DNA of 20,414 nucleotides, from the NCBI GenBank assembly GCA_000444245.1, contig ATSW01086709.1, positions 1 through 20,414 on the forward strand. The letters are read 5' to 3'. A program made the translations under genes and the position numbers. Origin of the DNA: Botryllus schlosseri (lineage: Eukaryota; Chordata; Ascidiacea; Stolidobranchia; Styelidae). The notes beneath the pieces are model-generated. The model had not been told where the DNA came from. It ran no database searches and worked only from the letters and a program-made list of their open reading frames with translations. Below are positions 1-11,700 of the stretch, piece after piece (the first letter of the stretch is position 1; each line of letters begins with the position of its first letter).

Positions 1-364
1 GAACCGCTATCTTTGAATAAAGCATATAAACGGCCTAAACCGACTCTAGGAATATACCGTTCTCCTATACTTGCGATTACAATTAGACTAATTTCTTTAA
101 ATGAAGGTTATTTTTATTTGTTTTTGATCGCAGTTTTTGCGAGAGTGGTAGTTCCCATATTAGAATGAATGTGATACTAAATCGCGTGCAGCGCGAATAT
201 AAATGTCATGTAGCATGAATCGGCCCAAGAATAATATTGTTTATGCTGATTTGCGAAAATATTATGAGCTTACTTCAAGCCTTCAAAATTCCGGACATTT
301 AGGCATATTTTAGAAATTCCTCCCGGACGCAGTTTTCACAGTGAAATTCCGGACGTATGGCAAC
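1..364. other. Downstream flank, possible old transposon end
   Basis: No gene seen. Around 285-364 the motif TTCCGGAC occurs twice, and the stretch ends GGACGTATGGCAAC directly at the family A element. That looks like the terminal part of a hAT-type repeat whose last bases are missing or were displaced, but the match is short and rests on memory of such ends. Confidence 0.3.
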
Positions 365-1091
365 TAGGGCTGGGCACAATGATTCGAGTATTAATTCTAA
401 TGATTCGAGTAGTAAAAGAATAATTTTTCGAGTACTGAAAATATACGCTCTTCGTAACTGAAAGTGAATTTACTAACGAGAATTATAGAGTTGATACTAT
501 TTTCCACCGAGGAGGCCTTGAAACCTTGATTGGCCGTGTGTCGCAGCATACCAGACACAGTATAAAGCTATGAACGTTACTTGAAATTACACATTTCCGA
601 AGTCATGCTCATCCCACAACATTGTCAAGAAGTGCAATGAAATCGGTATGGTCGAAAAAATACTAAAGTATCTCTAATGTGACGGATAATAGTCATTATG
701 TTCTTTGTGGTGGCATAAAGGTACATATTTGAACTTCGACATAGTACACTCTGTTGTGACATCATAATGAGTGATACTCGATTCGACGCATATCGTCGCA
801 GCGGAATCAAAGTGACTTATGTCCAGTTTTCAAAATTTGAAGGTCCATTTTTAAAACTTGAAAAAAAACAAGTTTTTGAAAAAAATTCAATATTTTTCGG
901 CCATATTTATGTCTGTTTCATTAATTCAAAGTTAATCAGGGCCATTATATGGCTGAAAGAAGATGAAAACTTTACGTAAAGTCAATTTTCTCAAAATGTG
1001 TAAAATGGACATAAGTCACTTTGATTCCACCGCGACGATATTACGTTATTCAGAATCGAATCACTCAGGTACTCGATTTTGCCCAGCCCTA
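365..1091. mobile_element. hAT-type MITE, family A, copy A1
   Basis: Begins TAGGGCTGGGCA and ends with its reverse complement TGCCCAGCCCTA. It shares long stretches with the copy at 4733-5238 (for example TTCTTTGTGGTGGCA and CAGGTACTCGATTTTGCCC). Without the 246 bp MITE inside it (793-1038) it is about 480 bp. The flanking octamers ATGGCAAC and AACCAGAG do not match, so its target duplication is lost or the flank is rearranged. It has no coding capacity. Confidence 0.85.
793..1038. mobile_element. TA-flanked MITE (mariner/Tc1-like ends) inside copy A1
   Basis: Flanked by TA (791-792 and 1039-1040). Its ends are 33-bp inverted repeats, 793-825 and 1006-1038, that differ at only two positions; the shared inner part includes GGAATCAAAGTGACTTATGT. 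Comparison with the other family A copy shows that this block is extra sequence. A short open frame across it (767-979) is repeat sequence and not a gene. Confidence 0.85.
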
Positions 1092-2593
1092 AACCAGAGT
1101 CCAAAGAACTAGACAACTTTGAACAATCACAGATCTCATTGACTTCATCAGCGATTGCAGTATATTACGTTGGTAAAATAATTAAATACTGTTTTAGGCT
1201 TCTATGCTTTCAACTTGAACTTCACATCATATAGGCTACGATTCATTCCTTGTATAGGTGGTTAAATTCACGATCACTGTAACGATTTAGGAATCCGGCC
1301 CGCATAGTACTTCATCCTCCTATAGACCTCCCGCCGACTGGAGAAGTTGCCCGCCCCTGCAATAAGTCCATGCTTCTTCCTGCCCACCCCATTTTCACAC
1401 CAAACTCAACACCGGGTAACGCATAGGAACCAGCGGAAGCGAGCACAAAAATTCGTTATTCGAGACATTAATTTCAAAGAAAATACTTCCTAGAAAGAGC
1501 ATACATAAAACCATACAACACGCGGGCAGTCACCGTCTTATAAAAAACTTGCAATATGGTACGAAACCGCGCCCGGCGAAAAAACGGCCGAGCGGGTCCG
1601 TTAAAAAGGTTAAAACGCGCAAATCATACAATCGCACTTGATCGGAAACGCGAGGAATAGCAGTTCGGAAGGTAAGGGTGGGATAGACCCGTAGAGAGCT
1701 GTGTTTATACTTGAACAGTCATACGGAAGCGGCAGATTTATAAGAATTAGTAAGGCAGCCAGCTCCAACGGGCCGAGATCCTAACCCTAACGAGGCAGGG
1801 GAGCTAGAGCCGTCATTCAAGGGGCGCAGAAACGGGCGGTGCGCAGCAGCTAGACAAGACACTTTCACAGTTACTCCTATACTGTAAAATCGCGACTTAA
1901 TGCTGGGGCGCGTTACAGAGAACGACTGCGACGAATTAGAATGTCGTCACAATGCTGTTACTGAAAACGAGTCGATGCATGACTACCGGCAAACGTTACA
2001 CAACAAATGGCTTATCAAAGCAACCAAACATTCAGAGGTGGCCAAAGCTGTTGTGGTTGCAGAAATAACGTCGCAAATAACAACTCGAGTTAAAGTAAAA
2101 GCAGCGATTTCCAAGTAAAGAAGAACTTATTTTAGGCCTAGGGCGTAAAACGCCAAAACCTATGCAGCAGAAAAAGTAGAGGTCCTTTGTATCCGACCAC
2201 CTTTGCTAATATCAAGAGACGCGTGTAAATTTCATTGAAGTTTCAAGACCACGACTACGGTGGCGGCAAAGACAGATGCCCAAGACACTCGATTCACATA
2301 CCGGTCGTAAAAAAAAGAACCGTATCAAAGCAATAGCGAATTCCACCAATAACTTACACTACCGAGTCGAAATGAAACACGCAATGCCTGACGGCGGACA
2401 CAATTTCGCAGAATGCCGCTAACACTGCTGTCAAAATGCGCGTACAATCTACAACATTATGAAAACATTTGGCAGCGTGGAAATTCACGCGCATGATTGA
2501 ACGCGCGCCGCGTGACACTGCCGCCGCACCGGGCGACTCTCGGTCCGTTTAGACGCGGCGGTTTTACAGCGATACAGTTTTGTCCGCGCGCGA
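1092..2593. other. 3' flank of the plexin gene, no feature recognised
   Basis: Just past the plexin stop on the minus strand. It should contain the 3' UTR, yet I see no AATAAA or ATTAAA on the minus strand here. The part at about 2490-2590 is rich in GC and CpG. Plus-strand open frames at 1900-2118 and 2497-2820 show no recognisable domain; the second lies over plexin exon 24. Confidence 0.5.
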
Positions 2594-2767
2594 CTACACC
2601 GTGCTGGTCATTGACGAACATAAGTTCTCTAATTTCTGCGACAGACGCAGACTGCGGGCGTGGGGATCGCTGTTCAAAGCTTCGGAGACTTCTTGGCTGT
2701 ACTTTTGAACATAGCCGTAGAGCTCCGTCAGCGCGGCCTGGTCGATGCTACTGCCGCGGCCGTGCGC
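2594..2767 (-). CDS. PLXNA: Plexin exon 24: C-terminus and stop
   Basis: Fifty-seven codons plus TAG (2596-2594). It encodes [20 protein letters not shown], then [20 protein letters not shown] and [16 protein letters not shown]. It matches the plexin tail A-L-x-E-I-x-x-Y-V-x-K-Y-S-E-E-x-x-x-x-L-x-x-D and L-x-x-K-L-E-x-x. The end is not the canonical short hydrophobic PDZ-type tail of plexin-B, which agrees with A-type. Confidence 0.95.
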   Translation of the reverse strand, partial: AHGRGSSIDQAALTELYGYVQKYSQEVSEALNSDPHARSLRLSQKLENLCSSMTSTV

Positions 2768-5700
2768 CTGTAAAAAGGATAGTGAGACGATATATATGGC
2801 CCGCCAGACTACAGAAATGACCGTGAAACTTACCATGGATTCGTCCCGTAAAAAGCATTGCATATCTTGCGGGCCGAGATGGTCCATTTCCGATATCTCG
2901 TTATAGTAGCTGGAATGAAGAGTTTTTCCCTTTTTTACTTTCAAAAGAGACTCGTGGAAAAATGATGATAACGGGAGAGGGATAACTTAGCCGACATCAA
3001 AAAGCAAATAGTTTTGTCTAAAAAACTGACATGTAGAAGAGGAAGTAGTTTAAAAGCATTAAAACTTGAGTACTCTGAAAACGCAGACCATCTCTGCCGA
3101 TTACAAACAGAGATATCACAACGGCTGCCATGACAATCCAATCAAGTAGAGGTAGTATCCAATGGTATCGTTTGAAAAAGTCAGTGAATGGGACAGCGTC
3201 ACATTCACCTGTATACCGACAAATCAAAACCAACATACTTGACGACCCAGTTCTTGTAGTTTTGAACTTCCTTCGCGTACAGAAGCTTCCCAGACGGCGA
3301 GTCTTTACTCAAGATCTGGTCGGTGGTGGAGCACGAGTCCATGAACGCGCCGGCGATGACACTCAGGCAGGAATCCACCAACGGCGACTTTTTGATGTCA
3401 AACAGGAACTCTGGATTCTTGATCAGGTTCACCCAGAACCGCAACGGAAGACTGCGATAGAAAAATGAAACACCGTGACCAATAGCAAAGATGACCAAAG
3501 TAAATCAGCGGTAGTGTTAGTGCTAAGTACAATTAGAATGCCATCAATTTCTTCTAATCAATTAGAGGTACAAGTAGCTATTTGCAAGACCTGCCAAAAC
3601 TACTTCAAGTGGAAGCAAAATATGAGAGTCTGAACAGCACACAAGTAGGTTTAGTCAAAGGGTTGCATATATTAAGCAGTTAATCGACGATCGCTATCAG
3701 GTATTGTGATACAGTGGGTAACGGTGTATTTCACCAACTATTATGACAATTTCACTCATAAAAGTGGTGCAAACATCTCCCAACTACGTTCTACTTTATA
3801 AATTACAAAGTGTAAAAGTACGTAGCTGTGTCTAAAACAGTCAAGTTGAAGCACCAAGAATGCTAAAAAGGCCGAAAATGTAATCGATCAGCTAAACTAG
3901 TGAGCTACGACATATGAGCTGGTGGAAAATATGTCCCTTCCAATGAAACCCGCGAGTCCAGAATCCTGGGAGATTGTATTCTGATGCCCTAAGGGCCTAG
4001 GTCAAATGTGGGTGTGACGGGCCTGTGGTACCTCGCTGAGTGATTCACCAAACACTTGAGTGAAATTAGCAATGACCAGGTCAGCAAGCAGCTACGGAGC
4101 CAATTTAAACTCTCGAATCCAGTAATGATGTGAATTGCGAAGAAAATAACGGCATAAACCCAACTTGGACAATACACGAAAGGTATGCCTACCAACACCC
4201 CCAAACAAAAGGAGTTCGAACGTCAAGCAATCACACCGCCGCAGCCCTTACCTGTTACTTTTCCACGTGTGCACAATGTCGGGGTCCGCGATACGGTAGC
4301 GATCGGCTTGCTCGTCGAAATAATCGTAGATGTGCTTGATCGCCAGTGGCAGTGCATGACCGCGCTGCACTACGCTGAATATCGTTTCAAATAAATCGTT
4401 TACAAACTTCTGAATGGTGCCCTGAAAGAGAAGTTTTCAGTTACAGCTGGAATTTCGCCGATTTACGCGAGCGCGATCTAGAAACAAACCTTGGTGGCGA
4501 GTAATCGCGTGAAATAGATTTCAGACACCATGTTCTCGCCTGTACCCGTGCCGTCTCTTGGTTCGTTATCAAGATTTTTCATCTGCATGATGCACGAAAC
4601 GTGTTAAGAACGTGGTTGGGTATAGGGATCCTACACCATTAAAAGACTTGCGTCCTGGAGTTGGGGAATCTTCAATCGTTAATACTGATGCTGTTTCAAT
4701 ATGTTTTACCCGGCAAGAAGCAGGGTTGTAACTAGGGCTGGGCACAATGATTCGAGTACTCGAATCTGAATCGAGTAAATATTTTAATGATTCGAGTCGA
4801 GTAGCAAAAGACGATTTTTTCGAGTAATGAAATTATACGTTCCTCGCAACTGAAAGTTATTTTATCAGCGATAGATATTGTTTGGATGCTATTTTCCACT
4901 GTGAGAGCCTTGAAACCTTGATTGGGCGTATAAAAACATATAATACAAAGCTCCGACCGTTACTGGAAAAACATTTCTGAAGTCATGACCCTCCTACAAC
5001 ATTGTAACAAAGTGCAATGGAATCGGTAGGGTCGAAGAAATATCAAAAGTATCTTTAAATTGCTAGATAACAGGCATTATATTCTTTGTGGTGGCACAAA
5101 AGGTACATATTGGAGCTTTGACATATTACATTTTGTTGTGACGTCATAATGAAGGATACTCGATTACTCGACTCGACTCGAAGAATATTACGTGATTCAG
5201 AATCGAATCACTCAGGTACTCGATTTTGCCCAGCCCTAGTTGTAACCAAGTCACATGGTTCCGAGTCACGAGTCAATCATACTTTTGTGGTTTTGACTCG
5301 AGTCGAGTCATTTTCAATTCATCACAGACTCGAGTCCGAGTCCAAGTCACCGTTTAAAGGGTCAAGTCCGAGTCATGGTGTTATGACTCGAGTCGAGTCC
5401 AAGTCACAGTATTGAAGTCATGTTCAACTCATGTTTTCAATCCTGCTTGGGTGATATCGAATTCCTTGTTTGCGAAACATGCTCATTTTGTCCCTATCAG
5501 AGTCTTGGCACGTGTTTATTTAGGCAGATAACGGACAGGTCCTGGCCTCATTTACCGATGCTAAAGATAACTTCACTAATCTTAGAACTTTAAATCGAAT
5601 ATCTCTCTTGTCAGTCTGATACATCACCAATACAAGCATTCAGTTTTTATTATGAACACATCGACGATAGTTCACGAATAGCTGATAGAGAACCAACAAA

Positions 5701-8700
5701 TTTACGTCAAGATACTAGTTGATAGAGAATCAATAGATGCATGTTTATGTAGAGGTATTTACAACAGGCCAGCATGCTGTAAAAGCGTGCATGCAACTAT
5801 GTGCATTGTGCAGTGACAACAGAACAGATACTAAAGGTTATTATACTATAGGTTTTCCCAATTGCATTACAGACTACATCGCAGTTACAGCATTGGAGAA
5901 ATAATTGTACAGTGGGGCTGTTCAAAAACATTTTTTCAAATTTTCCGGCTAATCTTAAAATTGCTAGATTGCCTAAAAAATCAAATTTGGCTCAATTCCA
6001 ACCAGTAGAAAGCAATGCTATGAAAGAAAATTTTAGACTAATTACAAATAGAGATTTTCGAATTTTACCGGCTATCTCATGATATTGTTACATTGTGTAA
6101 AAATATGATTCATAGCAAATTTGACTCAATTCCAACTAGAAAAAGTGAAGTTATTAGAGTAGACTGTTTTGGATATGAAAAAATAGTCGGCTTACTACTA
6201 TGTAATTATATTATATGAAAGAATTTCTCACTAAAATACTCCATTTATTTTCAAATCCAAAATATTCTCCTCTCACATCATTGATTCCACTTTTTTCAAA
6301 TTAAGCCAGACTAAGTGTTCCTTTTATGCAACATAACAATTTTATCAAGTAACCACCCAGTAAAATAAAAAAGAAGTTATTTTAGAACAGCCATATTGTA
6401 CAAACATCACACAACATTAGCCATTCATTATTACTCACGTGCACAATGCACATACCTAACAAAACGTCAAATGGACGAGGGGCATTGTGTGTTTTCACAG
6501 ACAGCAGATCAAATCAATGAGTTACACATCAAAAATACTAATGTGGAAAGGAGATCCTCAAATATGTTAAAGCGGCATGGCCGTAGAATGAATCCACATC
6601 TACTGAATACACGTTCCACTAGTGCACTCGATGCAGGAATTGACAAGCATTTTTGAACCACACTGAAGAGCATTTAATACTCATTCTTTCTAGTCGCCCA
6701 AAAATGCAAAGAATCATCGCCTTCAAATCTACACATGAGCTTATCAGTCTCTTCACCATCTGAGTCATTTCATTGGCTCTAATTGAACTTTGATCCAATT
6801 TTTTGCTTGTATAATTGAAAAGTCTTGAGTGCTTTAATTGCGGAGGATCTATTACCTCTTCATCACTGGACGATTTTGTACAATGCATTGCTACTATGTA
6901 TCATTTTCTGTTGTTTTTACGGCGGCATATCTGATATCAGACAAGTGCAACGAAAGCAGTGGTGACAAATAGCGATGTCGGCAGAATTCGTCGGATGCGT
7001 GGATCTAGCCATTATAATTCGCAAATTTCTTCATCTTCAAGTCATATAAAATAAGCCAAGTCAATGACTTGGGTCGAGTCATGCGTAATGACTCGAGTAC
7101 AAGTCGAGTCAATCCAAATATTGACTCGAATCGAGTCGAGTCATTTTCCCATTTCAAGAAAATGACTCGAGTCAAGTCTAGTCATAAAAAAATCGTGACT
7201 CGAGTCTGACTCGAGTCGAGTCATGACTCGATTCATTACAACCCTGGCAAGAAGTCTTCGTAAATTCATTACAGAGACTGATGCCAACTCTCCGTAGGCT
7301 TTATCAAGACTAAGGGGCTCACAAGATGCCGCATGAGTCATGACCCTTAGTGGTCAATCGCACTTTGCCATGTCACACAACAAATCCTGTAGTTTGCACG
7401 AAGGCGACGACAGTATAACACCATTGCAAAACATCTGACACACATTTCGGACAGTTGTCAGACGATGTATTGAAGGAATTTTAGATAGTTTGGTCAGCCG
7501 ATATTATCCAGAAGTTTCGCAAAGGGTCAAGAAGGGATCAGGAGTGATATTAATACCACAGAATGGTGCGGTTGTTAAAAATCATTTAGCCGCAGTTCCA
7601 ATGCACTGACTTCCAGAGGAAAATGGCCACTGCATAAGTTTTTTTCACACTATCAAATTTAATTCAAGACCACATCATATTTAGAGCGCAGCGACCCTTT
7701 AATACTCGTCACAGAATCAAGTCCGCACGAATTCAGTCCGCGCCGGAAACTCACCAAATGGAACGGCTTCTTGCCATCATCAGCTTGCGTGGGCGTCGAA
7801 GACCTCGTGTCCTGCTGACCCCCGAAATGTCTGGGCAGACTTGCGCCACCATCGTTGATGAGTCTGCGAGGACCGTCATGGTAAAGACTCAAAAGAACAG
7901 AATAAGGTGCAAAACTAACCTGGACCCGCTTCCGTTGTACGTCATGCCGCCAATTCGCGAAGTGACGGGCTGACCGGAATTGTTGCCCTGGTTCCTCCTC
8001 CGAGGTACCATCGTGACTACAGATTTGTCCGCAACCTATCGATAAAACGAACAAAAAATGCCTTTGTCCCGAAAAAAAATTTATGACCTCACTACCAGGG
8101 TTGTAATGACTCCACTCAAAACTATAGAAGTTAAATTGACTTGTGACTCGGAACAGTCCGACTTGGTTACAACTTTGCTCACTTGCACATGAAGCGCCAG
8201 CACACAAAGCAATCAGACAAAATGACAACAAACAAGCTATTGCCACCGGTTGCAAGAATGCCCTGGAGATCAATCTACCACAAAAGGCCGTGTATTATTC
8301 AACGAGTTACCTTGTAGTGTTGCAAAGTGTTGAGTCTCCTCCATCCGCCTTCCACGATAGAGGTGTTGTCTTCGTCGCTCAGAGACACACTGCCCAGCGT
8401 GGGCGACCGCATTTCTACACAGAGCAGTTGATTATTGTCAAACAAAGCGACAAGTACCACGCTCTACTGTCTCATAATATCCCCCAGGGTGGAGACTAGC
8501 TTGCGTGTCAAAGCCGTAACCGCACATAAAAGCTTGATTTGTACGCAATTGGATTTTAATTCTGGATTTGTTTCAAAGTTTGAATTGGGATTTGGAATGA
8601 AGGACGTTAAATCTAGTTGTTTCGAGACCTGTTATGCTAAATTCTACAAGCCATACAGCGATACAACTCACCAAGATCGAACGCATCGGGGCTGGGGTGT

Positions 8701-11700
8701 TGCGATTGCTTGACGTTACGATACTTCATCGCGATAATTTTCTCCTTCGTTTGAGTGATTGTGTCGCAATCCAAAACACGGACGGGTAACTCCCGGCTTG
8801 GATGGTCCTCGTCTCCAACGAGCAGCGTCTGAAATGATTACCGAACATCTTCAAAGCCGTGACCAATAAAATGAACGGGTACTTGGGGAGATCCGCACGA
8901 TGTTGAAATTTGATTTACAAGCCAAGAAATTCAGAATTTCAAATATAACGCTTCCTCAAAGGAACTGAAGTTGATAAAATGTTATGACAATATTATTACG
9001 TTAATAGAGTAGTTCTTAGTTAGTGGCCATCTTCGGTTGATATCAAGTATAAGTATCAGTCAATAATTTCATAGGCTGACCAAATACCTGGTTACCGAGA
9101 GCAAGTCCGCTAGGGATGTAATAATACGATCCTTCATAAAATAAATGAAGTTAACATCCACCAGATGTGAGAGAACCGTCAGTTTTTTACGGAGCACGAG
9201 TCAGTATTCTGGACTAACAGAATAAATCCAACGCACCAGTTGTTCGTAGTGCACAGCCTGCCGCAACAACTTATCTTGATTCAGAGAATATTTCGCGAAA
9301 CCCGTGATGGCGTCAACCGGTCCCTTGTCCAACTGCGCTCTGATGGCTCGGTACAATGTGAACAAGTGCTCCCCGGCACAATCCTGCCGAAGGCAATAAG
9401 GATTACGGTTAGCGCACGGTAATTCTTCATCGGTGAAATCTCAGCAAGTTACCTGAAGAAATCCGTAAAGCAACATGCTGAACCAGTGCGTGAGCATTTT
9501 TTCCGCGACGGATTCGCTTCTTCTCAGGAGCAATTTCGGATTTCCGTTTTCAATCACGTCTCTGATCAGCTCGTCGAGCAATTCCTCGAGTATCCTGCAA
9601 GGATATTGCCGGAATGTTAGAAAGACCGAATTGTAATAAAGATGCCGTACAAAGTCCAAGACTGAGATCCTTCACAGCAAGCCGAGTCGGATCGTGTTGT
9701 CATGCGCAGAGTGCGAATTAGTGCTCGCCACTATGATTCGAGTATTGGAAAGACGCTGGTCGAATAGTAAGTCTTGTATTTTTGAGTACCAAAACTATAT
9801 GTCCCTTGTGATGAAGAACTATTTTATAACAAGGAATAATCGCTTCGGCACTTTCTCTTCATCATGGAGTAGCTTAAACCTCAGTCGGCTTTATCACAAA
9901 AACATATAGCATAAGGGCACACATGTTCATACAAACGACGTTTTTGTGTAGCGACACTGTAATGAAACGCGAAGTCTTGTGTCAAACGTGCAAATATCAG
10001 CTTCACAATTTATTCTTACTATATATAACGTCGTAATGAAGGGTACATAAATACTCAGCACGAAGCCTAATCCTCTATTCGGAATTGAATCGGTAAGATA
10101 CTAGATAATACGCAGCCATGGTGCTAATATGAAACACATTAGAATTTCAAAACCGACCTGGTCGCATATTCCAATCTGTTCTGCAGCACGATCATCAATA
10201 ATCCGGCAAAATTGCTTCTGTAAACACAACAGGAGATTACATTATCTGCTCTTACCCAAAGAATATTGGAAGGGCAAACGTTTTGAACTGTAATATAGCA
10301 AATATAGCTTAATACAATAGTAACCTGTCTCGGATTGTGAATTTCTTCTGTTTTTCGAGTGCGTGAATGAACACGATTAAAAAGGTCTTGTTCTCCAACA
10401 GTAGGTTGAAGTCCTCGAACGCGGCGTTAAACATCCTGAGATTGTCGCCTCTACCGCCGTTACGCATGTTGAAACGACTCTGCCCAGCTATAAACACGAT
10501 AACATTAGTCTCGATTAGTGGACACAGATCACAGGTGGTTGAAGTGTTCCTTTACATTGGACAAGTTGGTAGCTTGAAAAACCGCATGGGGAAGCCGCAT
10601 AACCTCTGATAACTTGAGCAATTTCCTACCAGGCATATAAAGCAAACTCACTGTAAGGCGTGCTGGGCGTGAAGCTCTTCAGCTTGTCCTGCATATCAGG
10701 ATCGGGGAAGAGAACTCTCATGATGTAATCGTGTCGCGGCCGGAACGGAATGCCAGACATCCCGATATTCTCCAAGTCCGACTGCATGTCGGTTTGCAGT
10801 TCGGCGAAAGCTGAAAATGGAATTTGGTTCGTAACTCTCCTGCAGAGGTGGTACAGCATTGGCACTCAAGAAAAGCTTAATTTTCTACTCGATTACAAGC
10901 AGAAGTAGCCATTTCCAGACATAGCAAAACTACTACAAGCGTAAGTGAAAAATAGTCACAGAAAGTAGATTAGGTCGAGGCGTCAACTATATTAGATTTC
11001 AGTGGTTAAGAGGCTATTTTGCCAGTAATCCCTATCCCAAAACTACTCTCTACTTTACCATATCCAAAAATTGAGTAGTTTTGGATAAAAACAGTTGATA
11101 GAAGTGATAGCAGTTAGAAAACATAACTACCCAAGTAGTGCAAGTAGACAGAACCTACTTTAGTACTCTGAACAAGCAGAACGACTGCGTTAAGGACAAG
11201 TGAAAAACTCTGCTCTCGTAACAATAGCACTTGCAATGGATCACAAAAAACAACTAATGCAAAAGTCGAAAGATTTGTACCTTCTCTGCATTCCTGAGCG
11301 ACTTTGGCCTCCATCATGTCGAATCTCATCTGCTTCTCCTTGACCTCCTCCATCTTCTTGCCGGCTCTCTTCCACACCACGAGAGCGACCACCACGATAA
11401 TAACGAAGAGCACGATAAATATCGGGATCAAGAATTTCAGATACGGCGGAACGCTGGACTCCATCTGGATCGAGCCGACGCGTTGGCTGTAGTCGCCGAT
11501 TGAGACCTGCCAGGGAAAGGAACGAAATTAAGGCGCGCTCGCGTGAACAAAAGACAAATGCGCGATAACGGACCGGTTACCACTGAATCTGACAATTGCT
11601 GAATTTGGCAATGGAAATGAAATAACAATTAGAAAGCGACGCAAATGTGAATTGTGATGTAAGGCACTTGGTGAATTCAGCACTTGGTATATATGTATGT

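Larger units (their letters stand above)
4721..7246 (-). mobile_element. hAT transposon, family B, copy B1, deletion derivative with two nested elements
   Basis: Ends CAGGGTTGTAAC (left) and TTACAACCCTG (right), flanked by perfect 8-bp duplications GCAAGAAG. Both ends carry dense copies of the palindromic word GACTCGAGTC. Inside, the C-terminal dimerisation region of a hAT transposase is readable on the minus strand (6509-6649), so the right end is the 5' end of the transposon. Two later insertions, 4733-5238 and 5912-6394, account for about 1 kb; the original insert was about 1.5 kb, short for an autonomous hAT. It lies in plexin intron 19 in the same direction as the gene and makes up most of that 3.2 kb intron. 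Confidence 0.93.

Noticed and set aside
767-979. 70-codon plus-strand open frame
   Set aside because: It lies almost entirely inside the TA-flanked MITE and starts in the surrounding MITE.
1770-1795. CTAACCCTAAC word considered as telomere-like repeat
   Set aside because: Only two units; no array.
2497-2820. 107-codon plus-strand open frame
   Set aside because: It lies opposite plexin exon 24 and shows no domain. High GC content explains the lack of stops.
6396-6656. Plus-strand open frame with [14 protein letters not shown], which looks like a BED zinc-finger tail
   Set aside because: The opposite strand of the same stretch reads the hAT dimerisation motif ending in a stop, a far better match. 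The plus-strand reading is a shadow.
5250-7246. GACTCGAGTC arrays considered as a CRISPR-like or satellite array
   Set aside because: The repeats are irregular in spacing and orientation, are confined to transposon ends, and the DNA is clearly animal.
7659-8273. A 204-codon minus-strand open frame, the longest in the window
   Set aside because: It runs through the 56-bp intron and reads exon 18 out of frame. Only its last part matches plexin exon 19, and correct splicing restores plexin homology on both sides.
10480-10487. CAG acceptor eight bases inside exon 12 (before AGTCG)
   Set aside because: It would shift the frame relative to exon 11; the TAG acceptor upstream keeps it.
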